Assembly: GCF_003326755.1 (NCBI RefSeq)
Contig: NZ_JPWH01000003.1
Span: forward strand, 248,001-312,000
Length of the DNA stretch: 64,000 bases
Reading direction: 5' to 3'
Source: Thalassospira profundimaris
GTDB taxonomy: Bacteria; Pseudomonadota; Alphaproteobacteria; Rhodospirillales; Thalassospiraceae
Part shown: one piece after another, positions 38,492-47,148 of the stretch
Layout: each line of letters opens with the position of its first letter
How positions within the stretch are numbered: the stretch's first letter is position 1
The notes under the pieces: generated by a model
What the model saw: the letters and a program-made list of their open reading frames with translations, nothing else
What the model was told of the DNA's origin: nothing
Databases searched by the model: none
Program-made: the position numbers and the translations under genes

Positions 38492-38958
38492 AAAGCACAA
38501 GTTCCCCGCACATCCTGATTGTTGATGCGCCATATTACACCCATATCGTTGAGGATCTGGTGAAAGGTGCTGCCAGCACGCTTGAATCGGCCGGGGCAAC
38601 CTGGGACCGTCTTTCCGTTAGCGGTGCCTTCGAGGTTCCCATTGCGATCCGCTATGCCGTGCAGTCGATGAATGAACTGGCAACCGGCCCGCGTTATGAC
38701 GGTTATATGGCGCTTGGCTGTGTGATCCGCGGGGAAACCACGCATTATGATCATATCTGTAACGAAGCCAACCGGGCGCTGATGCAGCTTTGCCTGGATT
38801 ACAACCTGGCCATCGGCAATGGTATTCTGACCGTTGAAAACGAAGCCCAGGCTTTGGCACGTGCCAGCGCGGACGAAAAAAACAAGGGCGGCGAGGCTGC
38901 CAATGCCGTTCTGCGTATGATCGAAGTTCAAAACCATTTTGGAATACATCACAAGTAA
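38488..38958 (+). CDS. ribH: 6,7-dimethyl-8-ribityllumazine synthase
   Basis: 156 residues from ATG 38488, overlapping the previous stop by 4 bases (ATGA) with GGAGG just upstream. SGAFEVPIAIRYA, YMALGCVIRGETTHYDHICNEA and GNGILTVENEAQALARA are lumazine synthase signatures. Forms the capsid-like or pentameric enzyme joining the RibD and RibB products. Its stop overlaps nusB by one base. Confidence 0.95.
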   Translation: MKSTSSPHILIVDAPYYTHIVEDLVKGAASTLESAGATWDRLSVSGAFEVPIAIRYAVQSMNELATGPRYDGYMALGCVIRGETTHYDHICNEANRALMQLCLDYNLAIGNGILTVENEAQALARASADEKNKGGEAANAVLRMIEVQNHFGIHHK

Positions 38959-39455
38959 TGACCGACAAATCGAAACCCTCCATCGCCCAGCGTCGTAGTG
39001 CCGCGCGTTTTGCCGCCATACAGGCATTGTATCAGGCTGATCTGTCGCAGGCTGGCGCAGGGCGTGTTGTGCAGGAATATTCCGAATTCCGCCTTGATGG
39101 ACAGGGGCAGCGTGACAGTGACGAACCGAATGAAAACCTGATTGATCCGGATCGCGGTTTTTTTGCCGATCTGGTGCAGGGTGTTGAAAACCGGTTGATT
39201 GATATTGATGCCCTGATTGACGGTGCCCTTGAAAAAGGCTGGACGACAAAACGGCTGGAATCTGTTTTGCGCAGCATCATGCGGGCCGGGACCTATGAAT
39301 TGATGATGCGTGAAGATGTTCCGATGCGGGTTGTCATCACCGAATATGTGGATGTAGCGCATTCGTTTTTTGATGAAAACGAACCCCGTTTGGTCAATGC
39401 GGTACTGGACCGTATCGGTAAATCATTGCGTCCGCTTGAAGCAAATAAGGAGTGA
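38958..39455 (+). CDS. nusB: Transcription antitermination factor NusB
   Basis: 165 residues starting in TAATG at the end of ribH. QRRSAARFAAIQALYQAD at the N-terminus, LIDGALEKGW in the middle and RAGTYELMMREDVPMRVVITEYVDVAHSFFDENEPRLVNAVLDRI near the end are the NusB fold. Binds the boxA RNA with NusE in rRNA antitermination. ribH-nusB coupling is widespread. Confidence 0.95.
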   Translation: MTDKSKPSIAQRRSAARFAAIQALYQADLSQAGAGRVVQEYSEFRLDGQGQRDSDEPNENLIDPDRGFFADLVQGVENRLIDIDALIDGALEKGWTTKRLESVLRSIMRAGTYELMMREDVPMRVVITEYVDVAHSFFDENEPRLVNAVLDRIGKSLRPLEANKE

Positions 39456-39458
39456 TCC

Positions 39459-40436
39459 GTGCAGCGATCAGGTGAATTTGAACTGATCGCACGCTGTTTC
39501 ACGCCGATTGCCCGTGATTCGGCGGCATCGTTGGGTTTATCCGACGATGCCGCTATTTTTTCACAAAGTCCCGGGAAAAGCAGCGTTGTAACGTGCGATG
39601 CGTTAGTGGCCGATGTGCATTTTCGCGCTGTTGATACGCCGGAAACCATTGCGCGCAAGGTCTTGCGCGTTAATTTGTCCGATATTGCGGCAATGGGCGC
39701 ACAGCCAACCGGTGTCGTGCTGGCCTGTGGCTATAATCGCGATCTGCCGGAAGACTGGATTGTCGCTTTTGCCCGCGCCTTTGGCGATGATTGTGCCCAT
39801 TGGGGGGTCGAGCTTTATGGCGGTGATACAGTTTCGACAAATGGCCCCAGCTTTTTCAGTTTAACAGCAATAGGGGAGGTTGTTGCCAAACATGCCTTGC
39901 GGCGTGATGCGGCAAAACCAGGGGATGTGGTTGCTGTTACCGGAACTTTGGGGGATGCCGCGCTCGGGCTGGCGATATTGCAAAATCGGCTGGCACTGGC
40001 CCAACAGCATCTGAGCGCGTTTTTAACGGATCGCTATTTGCTGCCGCAGCCCCGACTGCAAACCGGGATGCAGGCATCTGCGCTTGGGCGACGTATTGCT
40101 GCAATGGATATTTCGGATGGGTTGGCAGGCGATATTCGGAAAATTGCTGAGGCCTCCAATGTCGGTGTGATTCTGGATCAGGCCGCCATTCCGCTATCTG
40201 CTGCGGCCAGGGCGGCTGTTAATCAGGACGAGACCTGCTGGCAGCAGATTATGACGGGTGGCGATGATTACGAACTTCTGTTGTGCGGACCAGTGGACGA
40301 CATAGCCCGTTTAGGAAATGATGTTACTGTTATTGGCACGGTAACAGACACACCAGGCGAGATTTTAATGACATCCCTGGATGGCAAAATGGCCGAACTC
40401 GCCAAAGGCGGATTCGACCACTTTTCAACATCTTAA
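39459..40436 (+). CDS. thiL: Thiamine-monophosphate kinase
   Basis: 325 residues from GTG 39459, with AAGGAG 6-7 bases upstream. PurM-like ATP-binding fold: GLSDDAAIF, CDALVADVHFRAVDTP, KVLRVNLSDIAAMGAQPTG, YGGDTVS, MDISDGLAGDI and TGGDDYELLL. Makes thiamine diphosphate from the monophosphate. Last gene of the rpiB-to-thiL run, three bases after nusB. Confidence 0.95.
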   Translation: MQRSGEFELIARCFTPIARDSAASLGLSDDAAIFSQSPGKSSVVTCDALVADVHFRAVDTPETIARKVLRVNLSDIAAMGAQPTGVVLACGYNRDLPEDWIVAFARAFGDDCAHWGVELYGGDTVSTNGPSFFSLTAIGEVVAKHALRRDAAKPGDVVAVTGTLGDAALGLAILQNRLALAQQHLSAFLTDRYLLPQPRLQTGMQASALGRRIAAMDISDGLAGDIRKIAEASNVGVILDQAAIPLSAAARAAVNQDETCWQQIMTGGDDYELLLCGPVDDIARLGNDVTVIGTVTDTPGEILMTSLDGKMAELAKGGFDHFSTS

Positions 40437-40443
40437 AATCTTT

Positions 40444-40469
40444 TCCTGATTTGATAAATCATATCAGGA
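40444..40469. terminator. Imperfect terminator-like hairpin between convergent thiL and bamE
   Basis: TCCTGATTTGAT and ATCATATCAGGA pair with one mismatch around AA. Neither side has a clear T tract, so its strength is doubtful; the position between convergent genes is the main argument. Confidence 0.4.
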
Positions 40470-40474
40470 CAGCG

Positions 40475-40927
40475 TTATTTTGCGGTGTCGCTAAAGCGCC
40501 CGAGATTGCCAAATAGCTGTTGCAGAATGGTCAGTTCGCGGCCCGCCGTCGGTGTAACGCGATCGCTGGGTTCAACCCGTTTGCCATCTTCAAGATGATA
40601 TTCTTTCACCAGATCAACCCGGTTTGCCGCGTCAAAGCTGATAACGACCACTTCCTGCTTGGTGACTTCCGGCTTGAAAAAGGCCAGCGTTTCAACCTGG
40701 CGCGAGATATAAAGCCACACATTTGGATCAAATGTTGCAACGCTTGATGGTGTTCCAAGGAGATCGGTCACATCCCCCTTGGTCGATTGTCCGACCTTGA
40801 TCTGGGCCAGATCTTCAGGCTCTGGCAAATTGCCACGATTGGCTATTTGTGGGCTACAGGCGGCAAGATAGGCGGCGGTTAAACCGGCGACGCAAAAAAA
40901 GGTGAAGCGTTTTAGTCTTGAATCCAT
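40475..40927 (-). CDS. bamE: Outer membrane protein assembly factor BamE
   Basis: 150 residues from ATG 40927, chosen because GGTGGG lies five bases upstream. Lipoprotein signal peptide with a lipobox LAAC (Cys about residue 24). IKVGQSTKGDVTDLLGTPSSVATFDPNVWLYISR is the SmpA/OmlA (BamE) motif. Accessory lipoprotein of the BAM complex inserting outer membrane beta-barrels. It shares a divergent promoter region with the next gene. Confidence 0.92.
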   Translation of the reverse strand: MDSRLKRFTFFCVAGLTAAYLAACSPQIANRGNLPEPEDLAQIKVGQSTKGDVTDLLGTPSSVATFDPNVWLYISRQVETLAFFKPEVTKQEVVVISFDAANRVDLVKEYHLEDGKRVEPSDRVTPTAGRELTILQQLFGNLGRFSDTAK

Positions 40928-41077
40928 TGAACCCACCGGATTGATCCGTTTGTTGACATCTTAAATGAATTGCCTTGAGTTTCAGCGCAGAGCGCATGAT
41001 AGTGCCGGGCAACAGAACGGGACGTGTGTCCCGAAAAATTTTAAGGCATTCTGCTTGCTGTGGCACGAATGTCAACG

Positions 41078-41083
41078 AAGGAG
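41078..41083 (+). promoter_or_regulatory. Ribosome binding site selecting a TTG start
   Basis: AAGGAG seven bases before TTG 41091. It fixes the start of the bc1 chaperone gene; the longer in-frame extension upstream lacks both family similarity and an RBS. Confidence 0.65.
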
Positions 41084-41090
41084 TGGCACC

Positions 41091-41636
41091 TTGTTCGGCT
41101 GGTTAACAAAAAAAGGCAAAAACCCTGATTCTGCCTATGCGTTATATACTGCTTTGGTGAGCCAGGCGCGCCAGCCCGAATTTTATTTAAGGGGTGGAGT
41201 TGCCGATACAAAGGAAGGTCGGTTTGATCTGATTCTGGTTCATGCCTTTATGCTGTTTCGGCGCATGAAAGGCAGCTCTGCACAAAAAGAACTTGCCCAG
41301 CAGGTATTTGATGTGATGTTTGCTGATCTTGATCAGAATATGCGGGAAATGGGGATTGGCGATGTTGGTATCCTCAAACGCATACGCAAAATGTCAGAAT
41401 CCTATCATGGTCGCATTGTCGCCTATGAGGAGGGTGTTCTAGCCGGTGAAGCCAGCCTGGCTGCGGCACTGGATCGCAACCTGTTTGCCGATACCCAGGT
41501 CACACCCGATCAGCTTGCAGCAATGACGGCCTATGTTTTTGCCACGTTAGAGCATCTTTCACTTTTGGATGATGATGCGCTTTTGCGTGGTGAAGTCTCG
41601 TTTCCGGCGCCACCATACGAAGCAGCCGGACAGTAA
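41091..41636 (+). CDS. Ubiquinol-cytochrome c chaperone (CBP3 family)
   Basis: 181 residues from TTG 41091. FGWLTKK at the start, then YTALVSQARQPEFYL, TKEGRFDLILVHAFMLFRRMKG, and QVFDVMFADLDQNMREMGIGDVGILKRIRKM are the hallmark of the CBP3/UQCC family, which assists assembly of the cytochrome bc1 complex. Long version from 40965 rejected. Followed after 26 bases by a DUF177 gene, a frequent alphaproteobacterial pairing. Confidence 0.92.
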   Translation: MFGWLTKKGKNPDSAYALYTALVSQARQPEFYLRGGVADTKEGRFDLILVHAFMLFRRMKGSSAQKELAQQVFDVMFADLDQNMREMGIGDVGILKRIRKMSESYHGRIVAYEEGVLAGEASLAAALDRNLFADTQVTPDQLAAMTAYVFATLEHLSLLDDDALLRGEVSFPAPPYEAAGQ

Positions 41637-41662
41637 AAACTGAAAACAAAAGAGCTTACGTA

Positions 41663-42235
41663 ATGTCTGAACATCTGACGCCGGAATTTTCGCGCATTGT
41701 CAAAGTGCACGAACTTACCGCCAAGAAAACCACCCATGATATTGAAGCCACTGCTGCCGAGCGCGCGGCTCTTTCTGACCGGTTCGATTTGGTTGGTATC
41801 GAAAAACTGGTGGCCAAATTGACCCTGACTGTTGCCGGAAATGGTGAAGTCACCGTGCGCGGGCCGTTGCATGCCGAAATTACACAGCGTTGTGTTGTTT
41901 CCCTGGAGCCGGTGCCCGAAACCGTTGATGATGAAATCGAGGTTCTGTATTCCCCGCATGTCAGCGAAGATAACCTGCCATCGACCGCAGATGACCTTGA
42001 AGGTCTGAGCGAAGAAGAACTGATGGCATTGCTTGACCAGCCTGAACCCTTGACCGATGGTGAAATTGATCTTGGTGAAGTGGCATCCCAGTTTCTGGCC
42101 ATTTCAATGGACCCGTATCCGCGCAAGGAAGGGGTCGATATTGATGATTTCGCCGAGGAAGAGGAAGTTGAGGAAAAGCCGAACCCGTTCGCCAAACTGG
42201 CGGGCCTGAAGGAAAAACTGGAAAACAAGAACTGA
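41663..42235 (+). CDS. DUF177 (YceD-like) protein
   Basis: 190 residues. TLTVAGNGEVTVRGPLHAEITQRCVVSLEPVPETV is the core of the YceD/DUF177 family, and the second half is strongly acidic (DLEGLSEEELMALL, EIDLGEVASQFLAISMDPYPRK). Members are linked to large ribosomal subunit or 23S rRNA accumulation and usually neighbour rpmF or plsX. Here plsX follows, without rpmF between. Function otherwise unproven. Confidence 0.9.
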   Translation: MSEHLTPEFSRIVKVHELTAKKTTHDIEATAAERAALSDRFDLVGIEKLVAKLTLTVAGNGEVTVRGPLHAEITQRCVVSLEPVPETVDDEIEVLYSPHVSEDNLPSTADDLEGLSEEELMALLDQPEPLTDGEIDLGEVASQFLAISMDPYPRKEGVDIDDFAEEEEVEEKPNPFAKLAGLKEKLENKN

Positions 42236-42383
42236 AGCTTCTGATGCTTTACCTTGTGCCGCAACGGAATTTCCGGTAATTACGGGCGTTCCGGGCGTAT
42301 CTCGCTGAACCGCGGCGCAAACCGGTTTCGCGGCGGTTACGTTTTCCTGTATATAATGTTTAAAACAACGACAAGAGAATACA

Positions 42384-43457
42384 TTGCCTGAACAGGTTCG
42401 CATTTCACTTGACGCGATGGGGGGAGACCACGCGCCCGACATGGTGGTCGCGGGGGCTGAAATCGCGCTTAAACGCTTGCCGCATTTGAAGTTCTTGATG
42501 TATGGCGACGAGGCGCGGATCAAACCGCTTCTGGATAATTGTCCGGAAGTTGCGGCTGTGACCGAGGTCCGCCATGCAACGCAGGAAGTCACGATGGATG
42601 ACAAGCCATCTGTTGCCCTGCGTCAGCGTCGTGACTCCAGTATGCGTCTGGCGATCAACGCCGTAAAAGAAGGCGACGCCCAGGGTGTCGTTTCTGCCGG
42701 AAATACCGGCGCATTAATGGCTATGGCGAAATTTGTTCTTAAAACATTGCCGGGAATTGATCGTCCGGCAATCGCCACTTATATGCCAACCCAGCGTGGT
42801 GAGACCATCGTGCTGGATTTGGGAGCCAATATTGAATGCAATGAAGAAAACCTGGTGCAGTTCGCCTTGTTGGGCGAAGTTTTTGCCCGGGTTTTGTTTG
42901 GCATCGAAAAACCTTCCGTAGGGTTGCTAAATGTTGGCATAGAGGAACTCAAGGGCAATGAGTCGGTGAAAAAGGCAGCATCGATCCTGCGGGAAATCAA
43001 TTTGCCCATCCAGTTTGCCGGTTTCGTCGAGGGGGACGATCTGGCAAAAGGGACTGTAGATGTCATTGTTACCGACGGTTTTACCGGAAATGTTGCCCTG
43101 AAGACGGCAGAGGGAACCGCACGTCTTTTGGTGCATTTCCTGCGCGAAACCTTTCGCAGTTCTTTTTGGGCAAAAATTGGGTATTTGCTGGCACGTCGTT
43201 CACTTCAGCGTTTTCGCGAACGCATGGACCCGCGTCGTTATAATGGCGCGATGCTTTTGGGGCTCAATGGTATTGCAGTCAAAAGTCACGGTGGCACGGA
43301 TGCCTTGGGGTTTTCCAATGCCATAGGGGTGTGTCACGACCTGATTGCCAACCGGCTGAATGAAACGATCAAGGCGGAAATTGCCTCTTTCGAGGCCGAT
43401 ATGTCCAAGGCTGAAGTCAAAGACCCCGATATTGCGCCTGAAGATACCGCACAATAA
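42384..43457 (+). CDS. plsX: Phosphate acyltransferase PlsX
   Basis: 357 residues from TTG 42384 (weak GAGA-type site upstream); no ATG precedes the conserved ISLDAMGGDHAPDMVV. Other signatures: SAGNTGALMAMAKFVLKTLPGIDRPA, LDLGANIECN, VGLLNVGIEELKGNE, VTDGFTGNVALKTAEG. Makes acyl-phosphate from acyl-ACP for phospholipid synthesis. Precedes fabH by 39 bases, the standard plsX-fabH pair. Confidence 0.95.
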   Translation: MPEQVRISLDAMGGDHAPDMVVAGAEIALKRLPHLKFLMYGDEARIKPLLDNCPEVAAVTEVRHATQEVTMDDKPSVALRQRRDSSMRLAINAVKEGDAQGVVSAGNTGALMAMAKFVLKTLPGIDRPAIATYMPTQRGETIVLDLGANIECNEENLVQFALLGEVFARVLFGIEKPSVGLLNVGIEELKGNESVKKAASILREINLPIQFAGFVEGDDLAKGTVDVIVTDGFTGNVALKTAEGTARLLVHFLRETFRSSFWAKIGYLLARRSLQRFRERMDPRRYNGAMLLGLNGIAVKSHGGTDALGFSNAIGVCHDLIANRLNETIKAEIASFEADMSKAEVKDPDIAPEDTAQ

Positions 43458-43496
43458 TCCCTTGTTTAAACCTTCGCATATTGGCAGTTCATCATC

Positions 43497-44468
43497 ATGA
43501 CCATTCGTTCACGCATCATTGGTTGCGGTTCCTATCTTCCTTCTAATGTGCTGACCAACGAGGAGCTTTCGCGCCGTGTCGACACGACGGATGAATGGAT
43601 TGTCGCCCGTACGGGCATTCGTCAGCGCCATATCGCGGCCGAAAACGAAACAACCAGTGATCTGGCCTATCATGCTGCTGTTCAGGCGATGGAGCATGCC
43701 CGGGTCTCGGCCTCTGACATCGATATGATCATTGTTGCCACGGCCACACCGGATAATACTTTTCCGGCGACGGCAACAAAGATTCAGCATCGCCTTGGTG
43801 TGGTCGGTTTTGCCTTTGATGTGCAGGCGGTTTGTTCGGGCTTTGTTTATGCGCTGACAACGGCGGATATGTATATTCGCAATGGTCAGGCCAAAACCGT
43901 TCTTGTGATTGGTGCCGAGACTTTTTCGCGCATTCTTGACTGGGAGGACCGTCGGACCTGCGTGTTGTTTGGTGATGGAGCAGGGGCCGTTATTGTGCAA
44001 GGATATGAAGGAACCGGCACAATTGAAGACCAGGGTATTCTAGCATCGCGACTTCATTCTGATGGCAGTAAATACGAACTGCTTTATGTCGATGGCGGGC
44101 CGTCTTCAACCCAGACCGTGGGGCACCTTCAAATGGAAGGCCGCGAGGTTTTCCGTCATGCTGTTACCAATCTGGCATCGGTTATTCGTGAAGTCCTTGC
44201 AGATACAGGGATCGATGCAGAGCAAATCGATTGGCTGGTGCCGCATCAGGCCAACCAGCGCATTCTGGATGGTACAGCGCGTAAATTTGGCATTTCGCCG
44301 GATCGTGTGGTCGTGACGGTTGACCGTCATGCCAACACATCAGCGGCGTCCATTCCGCTGGCGCTAAGTGAAGCCGTGCATGACGGACGTATCAAGCGCG
44401 GCGATATTGTTGTTCTTGAGGCAATGGGCGGCGGATTTACCTGGGGCGCTTCGCTGGTAAGGTGGTAA
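43497..44468 (+). CDS. fabH: 3-oxoacyl-ACP synthase III
   Basis: 323 residues. Starts fatty acid synthesis by condensing acetyl-CoA with malonyl-ACP. Catalytic Cys113 in [13 protein letters not shown], His in [11 protein letters not shown] and Asn in [14 protein letters not shown] form the triad; the C-terminus ends [13 protein letters not shown] as in FabH generally. Operon with plsX. Confidence 0.96.
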   Translation: MTIRSRIIGCGSYLPSNVLTNEELSRRVDTTDEWIVARTGIRQRHIAAENETTSDLAYHAAVQAMEHARVSASDIDMIIVATATPDNTFPATATKIQHRLGVVGFAFDVQAVCSGFVYALTTADMYIRNGQAKTVLVIGAETFSRILDWEDRRTCVLFGDGAGAVIVQGYEGTGTIEDQGILASRLHSDGSKYELLYVDGGPSSTQTVGHLQMEGREVFRHAVTNLASVIREVLADTGIDAEQIDWLVPHQANQRILDGTARKFGISPDRVVVTVDRHANTSAASIPLALSEAVHDGRIKRGDIVVLEAMGGGFTWGASLVRW

Positions 44469-44476
44469 AATTTAAA

Positions 44477-44510
44477 CCTGTTTTGACGGTAAAAATTGGT
44501 CAAAATCAGG
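44477..44510 (+). terminator. Stem-loop after fabH
   Basis: CCTGTTTTGAC (44477-44487) pairs with GTCAAAATCAGG (44499-44510) with one bulged base; the following sequence is A-rich rather than T-rich. A possible transcript end or processing hairpin just past the fabH stop. Confidence 0.35.
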
Positions 44511-44523
44511 AAAAACAATTAAA

Positions 44524-44536
44524 AATCAGTGATTTG
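44524..44536 (+). promoter_or_regulatory. Candidate IHF-binding site upstream of ihfA
   Basis: AATCAG-TGAT-TTG fits every position of the E. coli consensus WATCARNNNNTTR and is preceded by an A/T-rich tract (AAAAACAATTAAAA), as strong sites usually are. It lies 112 bases before the ihfA start, so autoregulation is plausible. Confidence 0.45.
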
Positions 44537-44648
44537 GCGTAAAAAGTGCAACTTTCCGCCACAATCGAGTGTATCCTATTGATATTGACTGATTTAGCCA
44601 CCAACTATACCTTTGTGTTCATTGCCCTGTTATGAGGAGGCGGTCTGC

Positions 44649-44939
44649 ATGTCGGAAACAACGGTTACCCGCGCCGATCTAGCCGAAGCGGTCTATCAGG
44701 AAGTCGGCCTGTCGCGAAATGAATCTGCCCAGTTGCTGGAAACAGTTCTGGATGAAATCTCCAGTGCGCTGATTCGGGATGAAGTTGTCAAAATATCATC
44801 TTTTGGCAGTTTTTCTGTTCGCAGCAAGGGCGAACGTATCGGTCGAAACCCGAAAACGGGCGAAGAAGTACCGATTCTGCCCCGTAAAGTGCTCGTTTTC
44901 AGACCGTCTCAGGTTCTCAAATCGCGCATTAACGCTTAA
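44649..44939 (+). CDS. ihfA: Integration host factor alpha subunit
   Basis: 96 residues from ATG 44649 with GGAGG upstream; an earlier in-frame start adds no family sequence. [61 protein letters not shown] and the C-terminal [12 protein letters not shown] are IhfA features, with the GRNPKTG beta-arm that intercalates DNA through Pro. Acts with IhfB in DNA bending. fabH-ihfA-MerR order is typical in alphaproteobacteria. Confidence 0.94.
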   Translation: MSETTVTRADLAEAVYQEVGLSRNESAQLLETVLDEISSALIRDEVVKISSFGSFSVRSKGERIGRNPKTGEEVPILPRKVLVFRPSQVLKSRINA

Positions 44940-44960
44940 ATTTACGAATAAACGCGATCA

Positions 44961-45467
44961 ATGAAAAATGAATTGGGGGAGACGGCGAAAAGTCGCCGTA
45001 CCATGAAATCTGACTCTGCTTTCAGAACAATCAGCGAGGCGGCAACCGAATTGGGCTTGCAGCAGCACGTTCTTCGTTTTTGGGAGCAGAAATTTCCGCA
45101 AATCAAACCGATGAAGCGGGCTGGTGGCCGTCGTTATTACCGACCGGATGATATTGAGTTTCTAAAAGGTATTCGTGCCCTGCTGCACGATCAGGGTTAT
45201 ACCATCAAAGGTGTGCAAAAGCTGATCGCGCAAAATGGTGGTACGTTGCCAGGTGGTGCAATTCGTCCCGCGACGCAGAATGTTTCGTCAGAGAATGGCG
45301 AACCTGTGTTTCGCGCCGAATCAGTTTCGGGCGATTCCGTTGATGTTGTTTCAGATTCGCCAAATAAAGTGATTGATCGACAATCTTTGATGAACGTTCT
45401 AGGCGAACTTGAAGGGTTGCAATCGCTTTTGAAGGCTGCTCTTCAGGAAGTGAAAAAAAATCCATAA
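44961..45467 (+). CDS. MerR-family transcriptional regulator
   Basis: 168 residues. Winged helix at about 20-90: [70 protein letters not shown] Ser/Val-rich linker and a short C-terminal helix follow, with no metal-binding Cys. This small MerR protein downstream of ihfA is conserved in alphaproteobacteria; its regulon is unknown to me. The start could also be ATG 45003, as neither has a good Shine-Dalgarno. Confidence 0.9.
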   Translation: MKNELGETAKSRRTMKSDSAFRTISEAATELGLQQHVLRFWEQKFPQIKPMKRAGGRRYYRPDDIEFLKGIRALLHDQGYTIKGVQKLIAQNGGTLPGGAIRPATQNVSSENGEPVFRAESVSGDSVDVVSDSPNKVIDRQSLMNVLGELEGLQSLLKAALQEVKKNP

Positions 45468-45532
45468 AAATCATTTGCGTCTTGGGCGCGGCAGGGCTAT
45501 GTATCTGTCCGCGCCGCAAGGCGCACATCGGT

Positions 45533-45609
45533 CGGAGCGTGGCGCAGCCTGGTAGCGCACCTGCATGGGGTGCAGGGGGTCGGAGGTTCGAATCCTCTCG
45601 CTCCGACCA
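45533..45609 (+). tRNA. tRNA-Pro (anticodon GGG)
   Basis: 77-base cloverleaf. Acceptor CGGAGCG pairs with CGCTCCG, D arm GCGC/GCGC, anticodon stem CCTGC/GCAGG with loop ATGGGGT giving anticodon GGG, T arm GGAGG-TTCGAAT-CCTCT, discriminator A and an encoded CCA. The D loop holds GGTA as usual. Confidence 0.96.
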
Positions 45610-45733
45610 ATTCCTTCTTGGAAATAAATCATTTAACCTGCACCAGTTTCTGGCGCGGGTTTTTTATTGCCTTCATCAAAACCGGGAAGGGTATTGGCAG
45701 AGATTGCAAATATGCCAAGTTGCCGAAGGATTA

Positions 45734-45973
45734 TTATTCTTTGATCACATTGCGGCCATCATCGGTAAGCTTGCAGACCAGCCAGTCGGGCTTTAACGGG
45801 TTGGCAAACCAGGGTTCCGCCCAGCCACGGTCAATGCAGGCCTGAACCGTTTTTGCCGATACCTGCTTTCCCTGTTCGTCAAAAAGTGGCAATTTGCCAC
45901 CTGGCTGCGTCAGGCCGCGTTTCAGCCAGTTTTTCTGGGTGCTGGTCGGCTTTGTCGCCTTTGCCGCTGGCAT
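45734..45973 (-). CDS. Small conserved-looking hypothetical protein
   Basis: 79 residues from ATG 45973, with AGGGAG nine bases upstream. Basic N-terminus (PAAKATKPTSTQKNWLKRGL), then GGKLPLFDEQGKQVSAKTVQACIDRGWAEPWF and CKLTDDGRNVI at the end. The last motif recalls the wing of winged-helix proteins (L-T-x-x-G-R), so a small DNA-binding or HTH-like fold is conceivable, but I do not recognise the family. Divergent from cutA with a start-to-start gap of 97 bases. Confidence 0.65.
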   Translation of the reverse strand: MPAAKATKPTSTQKNWLKRGLTQPGGKLPLFDEQGKQVSAKTVQACIDRGWAEPWFANPLKPDWLVCKLTDDGRNVIKE

Positions 45974-46070
45974 GATCAAAACTCCCTGTTTCACGTCCCC
46001 TGAACGGGTTCGATCTGATATGTAAATCAGAGTTAAAGTCTTGCCGAATTTCCAGGAAAGGGCAACTGCC

Positions 46071-46409
46071 ATGACAAATATCAAAACCGACGTGCTTGAA
46101 ATGGTAATGGCTTATGTCACGGTACCAGACATGGATTGTGCGCGCAAAATCGCCCGTTCCGTGATCGACGCAAGGCTGGCGGCCTGCGCCAACATTTTAC
46201 CGACAATGACATCGGTTTATGAATGGAACGGCGAGGTGGAGGAAGCAGATGAAACCGTTTTGCTGCTGAAAACCGACAAACGGATTTTTCCCAAATTGCA
46301 GGCCCATGTGCTCGACATTCATCCTTACGAAACCCCTTGTGTGCTGGAAGTGCCGCTTGGCCGCATTAATGATGATTATGCGACCTGGCTGCACCAGCAA
46401 ATAAGCTGA
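46071..46409 (+). CDS. cutA: Divalent-cation tolerance protein CutA
   Basis: 112 residues from ATG 46071 (AAAGGG upstream). MAYVTVPDMDCARKIARSVIDARLAACANILPTMTSVYEWNGEVEEADE and HPYETPCVLEVPLGRINDDYATWL are the trimeric CutA1 fold. Associated with copper and divalent metal tolerance, with the mechanism still unsettled. Followed by yciB after 92 bases. Confidence 0.94.
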   Translation: MTNIKTDVLEMVMAYVTVPDMDCARKIARSVIDARLAACANILPTMTSVYEWNGEVEEADETVLLLKTDKRIFPKLQAHVLDIHPYETPCVLEVPLGRINDDYATWLHQQIS

Positions 46410-46501
46410 CGGAAATTTGAGGGGCCATAAGGCAATCGTTCGGTTGCGTCGCGCCGCTCCCGACAATAGGATGGAGCCTTCATGACAATAGAAGTGACAC
46501 A

Positions 46502-47062
46502 ATGAACCATGTAACCAAACTGGTCCTGGAAATGGGGCCGCTGGTGCTGTTTTTTGCAATCAACAGCATCACACACAATCTGATGACGGCGACGCTGGTT
46601 TTTGTTTTGGCGACAGTCGTTGCGCTTGCTGTGTCGTTTCTGATCAATCGCACCATTCCGATGATGCCGCTTATTGGTGGCGTTTTTGTTATTATTTTCG
46701 GTGGCTTAACGCTGTATCTTCAAGACGAGCTTTTCATCAAGATCAAACCGACCATCGTGAATTTGATGTTCGCGGCCATTTTGTTTGGTGGTTTGGCAAT
46801 GGGAAAGCTGTTTTTGAAGCTCGTTTTGGAAACCGCTTTTCAGGTAACAGACGAAGGATGGCGTCGTTTGACCTGGCGTTGGGGCCTGTTTTTTGTGGTG
46901 CTGGCCATTGCCAATGAGGTGGTCTGGCGCAATTTTGGTACCGACTTTTGGGTCGCCTTCAAGGTTTGGGCCGTTACCCCCATCACATTGCTGTTTGGTT
47001 TGGCGCAGGTGCCGGTGATCTTAAAGCACCAGTTGCCGGAAGAAGAAAAAGCCGAAGCCTGA
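46502..47062 (+). CDS. yciB: Inner membrane septation protein YciB (IspZ)
   Basis: 186 residues with five to six membrane segments. ELFIKIKPTIVNLMFAAILFGGLAMGKLFLKLVLETAF, DEGWRRLTWRWGLFFVVLAIANEVVWR and WVAFKVWAVTPITLLFGLAQVP are the YciB/IspZ signatures. Inner membrane protein linked to cell division and envelope integrity. The acidic C-terminal tail (EEEKAEA) is variable. Confidence 0.94.
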   Translation: MNHVTKLVLEMGPLVLFFAINSITHNLMTATLVFVLATVVALAVSFLINRTIPMMPLIGGVFVIIFGGLTLYLQDELFIKIKPTIVNLMFAAILFGGLAMGKLFLKLVLETAFQVTDEGWRRLTWRWGLFFVVLAIANEVVWRNFGTDFWVAFKVWAVTPITLLFGLAQVPVILKHQLPEEEKAEA

Positions 47063-47087
47063 AAGATCATTTGGCTGTAAAACAGAA

Positions 47088-47113
47088 ACAGGCGGGTCAA
47101 GTGGCCCGCCTGT
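47088..47113. terminator. Hairpin between convergent yciB and ispDF
   Basis: ACAGGCGGG (47088-47096) and CCCGCCTGT (47105-47113) are perfect complements around an 8-base loop. T tracts on both sides are short (the - strand reads TTTCTGTTTT after it), so it fits the ispDF terminator best. Confidence 0.55.
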
Positions 47114-47148
47114 TGTCATATGCAGCGTTTATCGGTTGTATTGCGCGT

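Noticed and set aside
40965..41090. Extended N-terminus of the bc1 chaperone
   Set aside because: No family similarity; TTG 41091 has AAGGAG at the right distance and starts with the conserved FGWL.
45540..45800. Open frames running through the tRNA-Pro gene
   Set aside because: They translate the tRNA itself and AT-rich flanks; not credible proteins.
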